A DNA stretch of 64,000 bases from CAWJMN01 sp963844055 (GTDB taxonomy: Bacteria; Planctomycetota; Planctomycetia; Pirellulales; Pirellulaceae): the NCBI GenBank assembly GCA_963844055.1, contig CAWJMN010000002.1, forward strand, positions 1,240,001-1,304,000, in the 5' to 3' direction. The notes below the pieces were generated by a model. The model did not search any database. It was not told where the DNA came from and worked only from the letters and a program-made list of their open reading frames with translations. A program made the position numbers and the translations under genes. Below are positions 20,629 through 29,944 of the stretch, piece after piece. The stretch's first letter is position 1. Each line of letters begins with the position of its first letter.

Positions 20629-20688
20629 TCATCACAGTCCAATCAGAAACGCATCCCATGCGCCGCACCGGAAAGGCACGGCCACCCC

Positions 20689-21243
20689 TCAAGACGAAGC
20701 CTGCGGCGACTTTGCCTCCAGCGACGACATCGGCATTTGAAAAAACGTCTGCGCGGCTTTGGCAAGCGTTCGAAATTTCGGCACGCTCACGGTGACCGTA
20801 TTCCAGCGGACCGATAACGGCCGAGCCCAACTGGTGTAGTGATCCAGCCGAATCCCGACAAAGCCATACAGACCTTGCTGAAATTCGAACAACTGCTCTG
20901 CCGGCAGTGGCGCTTGATCGCCCACCACATTGTAAGCAAAGACCAACAGCCCTGCTGAGCGCGGCCCCATTACCGATTCCCAGCGGGCCAAGCTGATTAA
21001 CTCATCGGCCGTAGACCAGTTCTTCCAAAACTGCTTCGACTTGCCACTGGGAAAGCGCCGCCCCTTCACATCCACCAGCCAAGAGAACCCCTGCCCTGTC
21101 GGCGAGACAATAAAGTCGGGGCTCTTCAGCGATTGTTCGCCCACAACACTTCGGCGCTGTTCATCCATGCCCACAAAAGGAATTTCATGGGCACGAAGAA
21201 AAGCTTCGAAGGCCGCTTCGTAATGGTTGTCGCGTTTGACCAT
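20689..21243 (-). CDS. HYExxF-type protein with PD-(D/E)XK-like core
   Basis: 184 residues opening with HYEAAFEAFLRAHEIPFVGMDE, the HYExxF signature of a family common in planctomycetes. LKSPDFIV followed ~13 residues later by WLVDVKGR has the spacing of a PD-(D/E)XK nuclease core (Asp, then Asp-x-Lys), and the family's N-terminal helix with Glu fits such folds. A nuclease or Holliday-resolvase-like role is inference only; no substrate is known. It lies between a methyltransferase-like gene and a beta-lactamase-family hydrolase, with no restriction-modification partner visible. Confidence 0.75.
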   Translation of the reverse strand: MVKRDNHYEAAFEAFLRAHEIPFVGMDEQRRSVVGEQSLKSPDFIVSPTGQGFSWLVDVKGRRFPSGKSKQFWKNWSTADELISLARWESVMGPRSAGLLVFAYNVVGDQAPLPAEQLFEFQQGLYGFVGIRLDHYTSWARPLSVRWNTVTVSVPKFRTLAKAAQTFFQMPMSSLEAKSPQASS

Positions 21244-21302
21244 GGCACTTTGCCGACGTGCACTTCAAACATCCAATACAGACGTTTCCCGCCAAGAAAA
21301 CG

Positions 21303-22529
21303 CTACTTCTTCAAAGCCTCGACCGCCAGACGCTGTAACTCACCACGCAGTGGGCTGGCATCGGCGTTAGGCATTCCAGACCGCTGAATCAGCAGTACAA
21401 CAAACAGGTCTTGATGGGGATCGCACCAGCCTTGCGTACCGAAGGCACCACCATGTCCATACGTGCCAGCCGACATCATGCTGTGCACCCCTTCTGGCTT
21501 GCGAACTACTGCAAAGCCATATCCAAAGCCCATGCCGGGCGTAAAGCCGCAAACAAGGTCGCCGGTTTGCACGGCCGTCATCGCCTGAAGCGAATCCTTG
21601 GAAACGAGCGTAAGATCTTTTGATTGTGCGCCTTGCAGCAAGAAGGCGTACAACTTGGAAAGGTCCGCTGCGGTGGAGTAAAGTCCGCCAGCTGGAATGG
21701 GATGCTTGGCATGAGCCGTCGGACCCAGCAAGGAGTACGTCTGTGCAACCAACTTTCCATCCTTGAAGTCATACAGGCGTGCAAGTCGCTTCAGTTGTTC
21801 TGGCGAGGGAAAGAACGTCGTGTCGTTCATCCCCAGCGGTGCAAAAACATGCTTTTGCAAATAGTCTTGGAAGCTTTCGCCGGATGCAACTTCGATAATA
21901 CGGCCCAGCGTATCGATGCCCGCATTGCAATACGACCATTTACTTCCTGGTGCAAAGTCGAGCGGACGCTGCGACTGCAGAAGCGTTGCCTCGGCTAGCG
22001 TCAATTGTCGATCCATGTAAAGGTTCGAATAGCCGGATGGATATCCACCAGGCATCCCACTGGTATGAGTAAGCAGGTCACGGACGGTGATCGGACGCTC
22101 TGGCGGCTGGGCCGTAACCTGGCTTCCCTCTCGCTTGGTCACTAACAACTGCCCTTGAAACTCAGGCAGGTACTTTGCGACCGGATCATCGACTTTCACC
22201 TTGCCGGCATCGACCAACTGCATAACACCAATCGCAACAATCGGCTTGGTCATCGAAGCGATTCGGTAAAGCGCATCCGGGGCCAACGGCGTTGTGCCTT
22301 CTATATCTACCGAGCCAACAGCCTCCAAAAGGGCTACGCCTTTTGAACTTCCGACAACGACCACCATTCCCGGCACTTGGTTCACGCCTGCTTCCGCGAT
22401 GAACTTTTGCATGCGAGGCTTGATCGCTGCCAACTTCTCTTTGTCAAATTCGGCCGCACCAACCGAGGAAACCGCCAGACCCGCGACCAAAGCTAGAGCT
22501 GCCAACCAGAAAGAGCATCGTTTCAGCAT
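21303..22529 (-). CDS. exported beta-lactamase-family serine hydrolase
   Basis: 408 residues. It begins with a signal peptide (MLKRCSFWLAALALVAGLAVSS, cleavage near VGAAEF). S92-M-T-K95 is the SxxK nucleophile motif, SYCN provides the Y-x-N motif, and HGG near the C-terminus (YGHGGAFGTQG) replaces the KTG box as in class C/EstB-type esterases. Such proteins are usually esterases or D-amino peptidases rather than true beta-lactamases. I chose the ATG at 22529 because it directly precedes the signal peptide and has GGGGAT upstream; the frame is open 21 codons further. Likely periplasmic or exported. Confidence 0.88.
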   Translation of the reverse strand: MLKRCSFWLAALALVAGLAVSSVGAAEFDKEKLAAIKPRMQKFIAEAGVNQVPGMVVVVGSSKGVALLEAVGSVDIEGTTPLAPDALYRIASMTKPIVAIGVMQLVDAGKVKVDDPVAKYLPEFQGQLLVTKREGSQVTAQPPERPITVRDLLTHTSGMPGGYPSGYSNLYMDRQLTLAEATLLQSQRPLDFAPGSKWSYCNAGIDTLGRIIEVASGESFQDYLQKHVFAPLGMNDTTFFPSPEQLKRLARLYDFKDGKLVAQTYSLLGPTAHAKHPIPAGGLYSTAADLSKLYAFLLQGAQSKDLTLVSKDSLQAMTAVQTGDLVCGFTPGMGFGYGFAVVRKPEGVHSMMSAGTYGHGGAFGTQGWCDPHQDLFVVLLIQRSGMPNADASPLRGELQRLAVEALKK

Positions 22530-22883
22530 GGAAGATCCCCAGATACGTCTCAAAGAGAAATGCGAGAGCCGCTTTGGCCCTACCCGCAACAACCGGTAAC
22601 GTATCAGATCGCGCTGTAAATTGCTGCCAAACCGGGGGTCTATTAGGTAAGAAAACGGAGCCGTTTAGCCATGCACCCCCATTTTGGGAATGCCCCGTGA
22701 CATCGACAGAGACGCAATCGCGACCGCTAACACAGACACAGAGGGGTTTTTAATCACACTAAACAGACTACAATACTTTCGGGTGAGTCTTTATGGCGGG
22801 AGAATTTTTCTTCTCGTGATTCCGAGGCCGCCAGCCTCTTTACAGCCCACCACAAAATTGGCATATTAAGGGGCTACGCTTTT

Positions 22884-22956
22884 GCGGGTGTAGCTCAGTT
22901 GGTAGAGCACAACGTTGCCAACGTTGTTGTCGCCGGTTCGAATCCGGTCACCCGCT
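22884..22956 (+). tRNA. tRNA-Gly (GCC)
   Basis: A full cloverleaf of 73 nt: acceptor GCGGGTG/CACCCGC, D arm GCTC..GAGC, anticodon stem CAACG/CGTTG with loop TTGCCAA (anticodon GCC), T arm GCCGG-TTCGAAT-CCGGT, discriminator T. CCA is not encoded. Confidence 0.97.
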
Positions 22957-23069
22957 CTGCAAACAGCCGGCGTGCAAACCCTGGTCTGTGAGTGGCATTT
23001 GCCACCATTGACCCTGCCAAACGCTGTGCTTCCGTTTGCCCTGGGATGGGATGCCCAGGGCCCAGAAGT

Positions 23070-23115
23070 CCCGCAGCCGCGAGCTGGAATGGTCCTATCG
23101 CGTGCGGGTTTTTTT
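23070..23115 (+). terminator. terminator downstream of tRNA-Gly
   Basis: CCCGC...GCGGG and the inner CGCGA...TCGCG form a two-part stem followed by seven T. It lies about 110 nt after the tRNA and ~130 nt before tig, so it may close the tRNA transcript. Confidence 0.65.
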
Positions 23116-23247
23116 GTTTACAGGAAGCGTTCCTGAGTGCTTCACAAGGATTTGTGAACCAATGGCCTCAGGGAAGCCTCCCTTTCGAGTTTCCTCCGTG
23201 CTTTGTTTCTTCGTGGATTTGCAAGGCTACACCTTGCGTGAAATGCT

Positions 23248-24729
23248 ATGAGCACCGATACCGCCGCTGAAACCACCGCCGCCCCTGAAAAGGTCAAGCT
23301 GACGCTGGAAGTAAAGATTGATAAGCCCTCGGCTTGTGAACGCCATGTCACCGTGGGAGTTTCCCGCGAAGACGTGGATCGGTATCTCAAGGAGCAATTT
23401 GACGAAGTCGCCCCCAAGGCTGAACTTCCTGGCTTCCGTGCGGGCCGTGCCCCACGCAAGCTGGTCGAGAAGTCCTTCCGCAGCCAAGTGACCGAACAGG
23501 TCAAAGGCAAGCTGCTGATGGATAGTCTCGCTCAAATCAGCGACGACCATGAATTCTCGGCCATCAGCGAACCTGACTTTGATTTCGACAAGGTCTCGAT
23601 TCCTGACGCTGGCCCACTCACGTTCGAATTCGACATCGAAGTTCGTCCAGAGTTTGACCTGCCACAGTGGAAGGGTCTCAAGATCGAACGTTTGGTTCGT
23701 GAATACAACGATGCCGACGTCGAAGAGCACCTCAAGCGTTTGCTCGCTCGCTACGGCACCCGCGTTACCCAAGACGGTCCTGTGGTGGATGGCGAAGGCC
23801 AATTCATCCGTGCCTCGCTCACGTTCCGCCTTGGGGATCAAGTCCTCAACACGCTGGCCGACGAAGAGCTGGAAGTTCGCAAGGTCCTTAGCTTTACCGA
23901 TGGCCGTCTAGAAGACTTCAACGCACTAGTCGTTGGTAAGTCGGCTGGCGACAAGGTCACTGGCAAGGTCAAGATCTCCAACGACTCCACCAATGAAGCC
24001 ATCCGTGGCCAAGAAGTGGATATCAAGATTGAAATTCACGAAGTTCGCGCTGTAAAGCTGCCTGAACTCGACGAAGGCTTCCTCGACCGCATTGGTGGCT
24101 TTGAAAGCGAAGCTGACCTGCGTACGGAAGTGAAGAAGGAACTCGAACGTCAATTGGCTTACCAACAAGACCAAGGCGTTCGCAAGCAAATCACTTCGCT
24201 GCTGACGATTGCTGCCAACTGGGACCTGCCACCAGACCTACTTCGCCGCCAAGCTGGCCGCGAACTGGAACGTGCAGTGCTTGAACTGCAACGTAACGGC
24301 TTCGACAACAACACGATCCAAGCCTACGCCAACGAACTGCGTCAAAACACGCTCTCGTCGACCGCTACCTCGCTGAAGGAGCACTTCATCCTGGAACGCA
24401 TCGCCGAAGAAGAGAAGGTTGATGCAGAGCCAGGCGATTACGATGCTGAAATTCAGCTGATCGCTGACCAAATGAACGAGTCGGCCCGCCGCGTGCGTGC
24501 TCGCCTTGAAAAGCGTGGCCAGATCGATACCCTTCGCAACCAAATTGTGGAACGCAAGGTCATCGGCCTGATCAAGGACAACGCCAGCTTCAACGACGTT
24601 CCTTTCGTTGCTCCAAAGAACGAAATCACCGGCGTTGCATTCAGCGTGGGTGGCCCTTCGGGCGACATCGCTGAAGCCAAGCATGCTGGTAGCGACGATG
24701 AAAAGCGTCCTGGCGCGATCACTCGTTAA
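23248..24729 (+). CDS. tig: trigger factor
   Basis: 493 residues with trigger factor order. The N-terminal ribosome-binding domain has the loop PGFRAGRAPRKLVEKSF (the GFRxGxxP signature, ~61-77). A central PPIase/FKBP-like segment follows (~170-260, FIRASLTFRL...), then a long helical C-terminal chaperone domain. It acts as the ribosome-bound, ATP-independent chaperone for nascent chains. The C-terminus has an extra tail of ~50 residues (PFVAPKNEI...). It is usually near clpP/clpX, but here it is followed by a tiny basic protein gene. The 5' flank carries the tRNA-Gly terminator. Confidence 0.95.
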   Translation: MSTDTAAETTAAPEKVKLTLEVKIDKPSACERHVTVGVSREDVDRYLKEQFDEVAPKAELPGFRAGRAPRKLVEKSFRSQVTEQVKGKLLMDSLAQISDDHEFSAISEPDFDFDKVSIPDAGPLTFEFDIEVRPEFDLPQWKGLKIERLVREYNDADVEEHLKRLLARYGTRVTQDGPVVDGEGQFIRASLTFRLGDQVLNTLADEELEVRKVLSFTDGRLEDFNALVVGKSAGDKVTGKVKISNDSTNEAIRGQEVDIKIEIHEVRAVKLPELDEGFLDRIGGFESEADLRTEVKKELERQLAYQQDQGVRKQITSLLTIAANWDLPPDLLRRQAGRELERAVLELQRNGFDNNTIQAYANELRQNTLSSTATSLKEHFILERIAEEEKVDAEPGDYDAEIQLIADQMNESARRVRARLEKRGQIDTLRNQIVERKVIGLIKDNASFNDVPFVAPKNEITGVAFSVGGPSGDIAEAKHAGSDDEKRPGAITR

Positions 24730-24812
24730 TAATTCAAGTGGAAGTTTAGTGGGACTCACAACGTCAGGATGATGGTGAGTTTCCAAGACATTTAACTGTT
24801 GTGGAGGTTGCG

Positions 24813-24902
24813 GTGGGAGTTAAGAAATCAGGCAAGGGACGGCGCAAGCTGGGTCAAAAGAAGCGTCGGATGCGGGCTCGGATCCGTCATCGCAAAAAAT
24901 AG
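24813..24902 (+). CDS. 29-residue very basic protein
   Basis: GTG start at 24813 with a strong GGAGG 7 nt upstream; stop TAG at 24902. The product has 16 Lys/Arg among 29 residues, with segments KSGKGRRKLGQKKRRMRAR and a C-terminal RHRKK. There is no hydrophobic core, so it probably binds RNA or DNA. It recalls tiny ribosomal proteins such as bTHX or AURKAIP1/COX24-type proteins, but I cannot confirm homology. A terminator follows 20 nt after the stop, and tig ends 83 nt upstream, so it is either the last gene of a tig transcript or independent. The ribosome-binding site, short 3' flank and terminator argue for a real gene. Confidence 0.7.
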   Translation: MGVKKSGKGRRKLGQKKRRMRARIRHRKK

Positions 24903-24922
24903 TAAATCCTTGTAAGAGGAAG

Positions 24923-24951
24923 AGGCTTTGCACCAGTTGGCAAAGCCTTTT
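24923..24951 (+). terminator. intrinsic terminator after the small basic gene
   Basis: GGCTTTGC pairs perfectly with GCAAAGCC (8 bp, 8-nt loop) and is followed by TTTT. Confidence 0.75.
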
Positions 24952-25033
24952 GCGGCCTCCTACGCTTTCGCGTAAGGTTCAGGCGTTCGCACGGAGTTAC
25001 TTCGGCCCTGGTCGTTAGTAAGCGAGTTTATCT

Positions 25034-25489
25034 ATGCAGCCACCCCGTCGGATCAAGCCTGCCCGTGAGGATTTGAAGCCGGGCGAGGTATTGTGCGACC
25101 ATTGCACAGCCAAGTGCTGCAAGTACTTCGCTCTTCCCATCGATAAGCCTAAGACTCGTAAAGAGTTCGACTACGTGCGCTGGTTCTTGCTGCACGAGAA
25201 GGCAACAATCTTCACCGAAGATGGCACCTGGTACCTCTTGGTCCACACCCAGTGCCGCCACCTGCAGGACAACAACCTGTGTGGCATCTACGAGACCCGT
25301 CCGCAGATCTGTCGCGACTACACCACCGACAATTGCGAGTACGACGATAGCTGGGTCTACGAACAGTACTTCGAAACGCCTGAACAGGTTCAGGAATACA
25401 TCGAAGCGACCCAGCCACGCAAACGGGGCGAGACCTTTCGCTCCCCTAAGCCCAAGGGGCTGCCGATTGTTCGCTCGGTCAAGGTATAA
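25034..25489 (+). CDS. YkgJ-family cysteine-cluster protein
   Basis: 151 residues with the YkgJ (zinc/iron-chelating) pattern: LCDHCTAKCC near the N-terminus, TQCRHL in the middle, then CGIYETRPQICRDY and a further Cys (DNCEYDD). These cysteines likely bind a metal or Fe-S cluster. The biochemical role of the family is unknown. It stands between the basic 29-residue gene and hisS in the same orientation, but with gaps over 100 nt, so it is probably a separate unit. The ATG at 25034 gives a good N-terminal match to family length. Confidence 0.85.
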   Translation: MQPPRRIKPAREDLKPGEVLCDHCTAKCCKYFALPIDKPKTRKEFDYVRWFLLHEKATIFTEDGTWYLLVHTQCRHLQDNNLCGIYETRPQICRDYTTDNCEYDDSWVYEQYFETPEQVQEYIEATQPRKRGETFRSPKPKGLPIVRSVKV

Positions 25490-25642
25490 TTCTCTCGGTG
25501 GAATTTGAGTGCGAACTTTTTTGCGCTCGCTTCACTCTTTCTTCTGCAAGCGGATTTTTCGCACGCCACGTGCCATCTGTAAGCGGAATCCGCAGTTGGC
25601 CGCTTCCCACGCTGGCCCGTTTTTTCACGCAGGTTAAGTGTC

Positions 25643-26989
25643 ATGGACAATCGTCGTATCGAACCTCGGACCCTCAGTGGCTTTCGTGACTATTTGCCCG
25701 AAGCCATGATCCCGCGCGAGCGACTGATTGCTACCGCACAAAAGGTCTATCGCAGCTACGGGTTTAGCCCGATCGACACGCCCGCGCTGGAATACCTTGA
25801 GGTCCTCACCGGCAAAGGAAGTGAAGAGACCGATCGCCAGATGTATCACTTCGCCGATCATGGTGGGCGGAACGTCGGCATGCGGTTTGACCTGACGGTT
25901 CCCTTAGCACGCTTTGCCGCACAACACGTCGATCAATTGGGCCTGCCCTTCAAGCGTTATCACATTGGCATGGTCTGGCGCGGCGAACGGGCCCAGCGTG
26001 GTCGTTATCGCGAGTTCATGCAATGCGACTTTGACACCATCGGCACCAAGAATGTGTGTGCCGACATCGAAACGGCCCTCGTCATCCATGATTTGCTTCG
26101 CGCTATCGGCTTTGAAAAATTCACCATTCGCATGAACAACCGAATGGTGCTCACGGGCCTACTCACCAAGCTGGGACTCGTAGAGAAGAGCACCTCCATC
26201 TTGCGTGCGCTCGACAAGCTCCCCAAGATCGGCCGCGAGAAGGTTGCCGAAGAGATGGTGACCGCTGCCGAGACCTCGCCTGAACAAGCCGAGCAAGTGC
26301 TGCGTCTGGCCGAACTTTCTGGCAGTAGCGACTCGGTCCTGTCGCAGCTCGATGTGCTGGTCGCTGGCAGTGAGCTGGGTGAAGCAGGCGTGCAACGACT
26401 GCGCGAGATCCTGCAAGGGACCGCCGCTGGCGGCATCCCGGAAGAGAAGCTGCAATTGGATGTCTCCATCGCACGTGGGCTCGACTATTACACCGGCGCT
26501 ATCTTTGAGACGTTCCTGGGCGACCTGCCCACCATCGGCAGCGTCTGCTCTGGCGGACGCTACGATAACCTCGCGGCACTCTTCACCAAGCAAGAACTGC
26601 CAGGCATTGGTGCCTCGCTTGGCCTGGACCGACTGCTTGCGGCCATGGAAGAACTGAAGATGATTCCCCAGGTGCGCACGCCCGCTCCTGTGCTTGTCGC
26701 CTACTTCGACAAAGACCAACTGAATCGGTACCTGCAAATGGCTTCGACGCTGCGGGCTGCGGGCATTGGTACCGAGCTCTATCCCGAGCCCAAGAAGCTC
26801 GGGCAACAACTGCAATACGCCGATCGTCGAGGCTTTCGCTTGGCGGTGATCGCTGGCTCACGCGAGCTGGAGGCTGGCATCTGCCAGATCAAGGACCTGC
26901 AAAGTGGCAACTCCCTGGAAACACCGCTAACGAATTTGGTAGTAACGATCACCAATTGTTTAGCTGCCCCTGCCACTGCACACACATAA
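25643..26989 (+). CDS. hisS: histidyl-tRNA synthetase
   Basis: 448 residues, a class II aminoacyl-tRNA synthetase. GFRDYLPEAMIPRERL is the N-terminal HisRS block and motif 1 region, RYREFMQCDFDTIG is motif 2, and GLDYYTGAIFE is the histidine-binding HisA block. GGRYDNL and GIGASLGLDRL cover motif 3 with its Arg. The C-terminal ~95 residues form the HisRS anticodon-binding fold (PVLVAYFDKDQ...LGQQLQYADRRGF). It charges tRNA-His in the cytoplasm. ATG at 25643. Confidence 0.96.
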   Translation: MDNRRIEPRTLSGFRDYLPEAMIPRERLIATAQKVYRSYGFSPIDTPALEYLEVLTGKGSEETDRQMYHFADHGGRNVGMRFDLTVPLARFAAQHVDQLGLPFKRYHIGMVWRGERAQRGRYREFMQCDFDTIGTKNVCADIETALVIHDLLRAIGFEKFTIRMNNRMVLTGLLTKLGLVEKSTSILRALDKLPKIGREKVAEEMVTAAETSPEQAEQVLRLAELSGSSDSVLSQLDVLVAGSELGEAGVQRLREILQGTAAGGIPEEKLQLDVSIARGLDYYTGAIFETFLGDLPTIGSVCSGGRYDNLAALFTKQELPGIGASLGLDRLLAAMEELKMIPQVRTPAPVLVAYFDKDQLNRYLQMASTLRAAGIGTELYPEPKKLGQQLQYADRRGFRLAVIAGSRELEAGICQIKDLQSGNSLETPLTNLVVTITNCLAAPATAHT

Positions 26990-27160
26990 CAAGAGACTGT
27001 ACGACAAAGAGACTCTGAGCAAGCAATCTGCGGCTGTTCAACAACGTAGAACGAGGGCCGCTTTGCAACCAGCAAAAAGCTTGCTGGACTAGCCAAAACA
27101 AGCATGCCCAAAACCAAGCGTGCGTTTGTGTAGTCTCGCAAAACAGAACGCAACAATATC

Positions 27161-28342
27161 TCAGTAGCGTTTATTTAACGCCTCAATTGCTTTAGCAATA
27201 AAGTGCATGAATACATAAGCATTTTCCAAATGCTGAAACTCTATGGATTGTTTACCATAGGGCCTAAACCAAGTATTCCTCCGCGGACGCAGATGAATAA
27301 TTCCGGCATCCAGACCTATACCAGGAAATAGAGCATCGTCTAACACTTCTACCTGATTTACGTAGACGATCTGAAGCTGATTGAGGCTTAAACGCAATTC
27401 CCTTATCGAATAGTTGTGCCAGCTACGTGGCCGAAAGTTCCACCACTTTATCTCTCGACAGCGGAATGACAACGTTCCACCCGACATAAAATATTGTTCT
27501 ACTTTTTTGATTACCCTCTCTGAGTATTCTTTTTCTACCTTAATGGCGAAGTGCATTTTCTGATCATCTACAGGAGTATTGTCTTTAAGGTAGTGATAAC
27601 CTTCTACATACAACAACGAACGTTTCCCTTGTTCGCCAACAAGGTGATAGCTGTAACTCGTTCCCTGATAAAGCACCAGGTCCTTATAGTGATGGACCTT
27701 TGAGCAATATATTGCATTCGTGTCACTATAAATGGCTATCTGCCGATCCTGACATGCAAGATCTTTCCACCTGCCTGTAAAGCAGGCAGCACCTTCGCTC
27801 CCTATGTAAGTGCAGCTTGGCAAGGCTGGCCACACGGCAGCGACAAACATTAGTCCGCCCACCAAGCTAGTAAACGCGGCCAACGCTCCAATGACTACTG
27901 GGTTGGGCTTCTCTTGTTGGGCTGGCGATAAGGCCGATACTCCCATTACGAGCACGGAAAAGATAGTAGCCGCAACAAGCGCACCGCCAACTAACCGAAT
28001 AACGTAGTTGGGCCGCCGGCCCTGCCAGATGTTACTATCGGCGGAAAGAATCGTACCAATTTCTGGAGGTGGCGCCCAAGGGAATTCTTGGGCGGCCGTC
28101 ACACGCTGGTCACAATGATCCTTAAGGCCCGGCGGCGGAACCCAATTTACTCTCTCACTTTGAACATGCGAGGATTGCGGCACACTGCTCGTCGCATACG
28201 GGTTGGGGACAACTCGTTTAGGCAACGTATCTGAAGAAGCCATCGCTGCCCCAGAAATCGGTGTGCGGCAGATGGGGCAACAGGTCCGCTCAACCCCATC
28301 TACACCTTTGGCATTAAACTCGGTGCCACATTTGCATCGCAT
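27161..28342 (-). CDS. zinc-ribbon membrane protein, unknown function
   Basis: 393 residues. The N-terminus MRCKCGTEFNAKG...CCPICRTPI is a Cys4 zinc ribbon (CKC...CPIC). A low-complexity proline-rich linker leads to two membrane helices around 120-180 (RLVGGALVAATIFSVLVMG and VVIGALAAFTSLVGGLMFVAAV). A soluble ~200-residue C-terminal part follows with no recognised fold. I take the ATG at 28342 with GGCGAG upstream; a TTG eight codons earlier also keeps the frame. Base composition is a little AT-richer than its neighbours. No partner gene is evident. Confidence 0.7.
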   Translation of the reverse strand: MRCKCGTEFNAKGVDGVERTCCPICRTPISGAAMASSDTLPKRVVPNPYATSSVPQSSHVQSERVNWVPPPGLKDHCDQRVTAAQEFPWAPPPEIGTILSADSNIWQGRRPNYVIRLVGGALVAATIFSVLVMGVSALSPAQQEKPNPVVIGALAAFTSLVGGLMFVAAVWPALPSCTYIGSEGAACFTGRWKDLACQDRQIAIYSDTNAIYCSKVHHYKDLVLYQGTSYSYHLVGEQGKRSLLYVEGYHYLKDNTPVDDQKMHFAIKVEKEYSERVIKKVEQYFMSGGTLSFRCREIKWWNFRPRSWHNYSIRELRLSLNQLQIVYVNQVEVLDDALFPGIGLDAGIIHLRPRRNTWFRPYGKQSIEFQHLENAYVFMHFIAKAIEALNKRY

Positions 28343-29017
28343 TTTGGTGACTCGCCATTTGCTCAAAAGAGTCGGCCGACTTACTTACAACGAATCCCCA
28401 CAATCAATATCTGCGGGCCGCAGAATTCATAGCCCAAGACCTGCATTGGTTATAAATAACCTGATTGAACGATGCTAGGTAATATCTCGCTTGCCCACAA
28501 ACCGATTTGCTCCTTACATAACTTCCTCGGTTTCAACTTGAGTGGGTTTTAAATCCACCAATGCTCCTTGGTCTTTATTCTTTGTCCCTGGGCAAGCTGC
28601 GCCATTGCAAATTTGAACTCTCTAGAGAACCGTGATCATGATGGAAGCGACAACGGAAGTATCGTGCGCCCTGATTCCAGATGACACAACGCGATGGCCC
28701 CGAGTTGCTTCCCGGCGAGCTGATTTGGTCCATGGGATTAGTACCGTTGTCCACCGCTTTCGTAATCGCATCGGTAGCCGCCTCATCCGTTTCGTACATG
28801 AAGGCAACCGGTCCGATTTGGCATGTGGCTAAAAGTCTCCTGGCAACGCCTAACACACTAGCCGCCCGCAAAATCGCTACAACCAGCCAAACCACCCACT
28901 TAGAACATTTTCTCCAGCCGGCAGCCCTTGCCAGCCGTTATTCCCACGAGGCGGTGTGCCAGACTTTTCTTGGCATCACTCCGTTCGCGACAGGAATGTT
29001 GGTTCAAAGAGGCAGCC
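28343..29017. other. gap upstream of motA
   Basis: No confident gene. A weak minus-strand frame (28575-28895) is listed separately. The rest shows no tRNA, repeat or clear promoter. Confidence 0.4.
28575..28895 (-). CDS. possible small secreted protein, uncertain
   Basis: A 106-codon frame starting at GTG 28895 with a hydrophobic N-terminus (MVWLVVAILRAASVLG) that could be a signal peptide. Codon choice looks unremarkable and partly GC-rich at third positions. There is no good ribosome-binding site and I recognise no family. The overlapping plus-strand frame is equally unsupported. Confidence 0.25.
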   Translation of the reverse strand: MVWLVVAILRAASVLGVARRLLATCQIGPVAFMYETDEAATDAITKAVDNGTNPMDQISSPGSNSGPSRCVIWNQGARYFRCRFHHDHGSLESSNLQWRSLPRDKE

Positions 29018-29875
29018 ATGGTTCTGATCATTGGTTTCATCGTGGTAATTGGGTGCGTGCTGGGAGGGTTCGTCCTCTCTGGCGGACAGATCGGCGCGCT
29101 CATTCACCCGGCCGAAATCCTCACCATCGGTGGTGCGGCCTTAGGGGCCATGATTGTGATGTCCCCGCTGAAGGTGCTGAAGGACCTTGTCAGCGGCATT
29201 CTGGCATCTCTCAAGGGAACGCCGTTTAACAAAGCGGCCTACGAAGAGATGTTCAAAGCGATGTACGAGCTGTTTCGCTTGGCTCGCCGTAGCGGGTTTC
29301 TCGCACTAGAGCCCCACCTTTCGCATCCGCACGAAAGCACGATCTTTCAGAAGTATCCCACGTTGATGAAAAGCCATCACACGACGGAATTCATCTGCGG
29401 CCTGCTGTCGCCGGTGATGGATGGAAGCGTAACGCCCCAACGTCTGCCCGAAATGATCGACGCCGAACTAAAGTGCATGGCACACGAGCATCATGCTCCG
29501 ATTGGCGTGCTCTCCAAAACGGCTGACGCACTTCCTGGGTTTGGTATCGTCGCGGCCGTGCTCGGTATCGTGATCACGATGGGTGCCATCGATGGCCCTC
29601 CAGCAGAAATTGGTCACAAGGTAGGTGCGGCACTTGTTGGTACGTTCCTTGGGATTTTGGCCTCGTACGGATTCCTTGGCCCTTTGGCCACCAACATGGA
29701 ATTCATGGGCGAAGCCGAGATGAGCTTCTTCAAGTCGATCTCGACGATTGTCCTTGGCTTTGTCAACGACTTGCCACCGAAGGTCGCCATCGAAATGGCC
29801 CGTCGTGGCATGCCTAGTGAGTTCCGTCCTTCGCAGGAAAAGATGGAAGAGATGTTGAAGTCGGTCGAAAGCTAG
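29018..29875 (+). CDS. motA: flagellar motor stator protein MotA
   Basis: 285 residues with the MotA/TolQ/ExbB architecture. Two N-terminal helices (MVLIIGFIVVIGCVLGGF and HPAEILTIGGAALGAMIVM) precede a large cytoplasmic loop with charged residues (FRLARRSGFLALEPHL). Two C-terminal helices follow (GIVAAVLGIVITMGAI and LVGTFLGILASYGFLGPL), the first being the ion-channel helix with the P-G-F-G-I-V motif. MotA forms the stator ring with MotB and converts ion flux into torque. The ATG at 29018 has AGAGG 6 nt upstream. motB follows after 69 nt. Confidence 0.93.
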   Translation: MVLIIGFIVVIGCVLGGFVLSGGQIGALIHPAEILTIGGAALGAMIVMSPLKVLKDLVSGILASLKGTPFNKAAYEEMFKAMYELFRLARRSGFLALEPHLSHPHESTIFQKYPTLMKSHHTTEFICGLLSPVMDGSVTPQRLPEMIDAELKCMAHEHHAPIGVLSKTADALPGFGIVAAVLGIVITMGAIDGPPAEIGHKVGAALVGTFLGILASYGFLGPLATNMEFMGEAEMSFFKSISTIVLGFVNDLPPKVAIEMARRGMPSEFRPSQEKMEEMLKSVES

Positions 29876-29944
29876 TGAGCCTTCGCCCCACGCAGCAACT
29901 GTTCTATCCTTCGTATACAGAGTAGTCGATAAAGGAATCCAATT

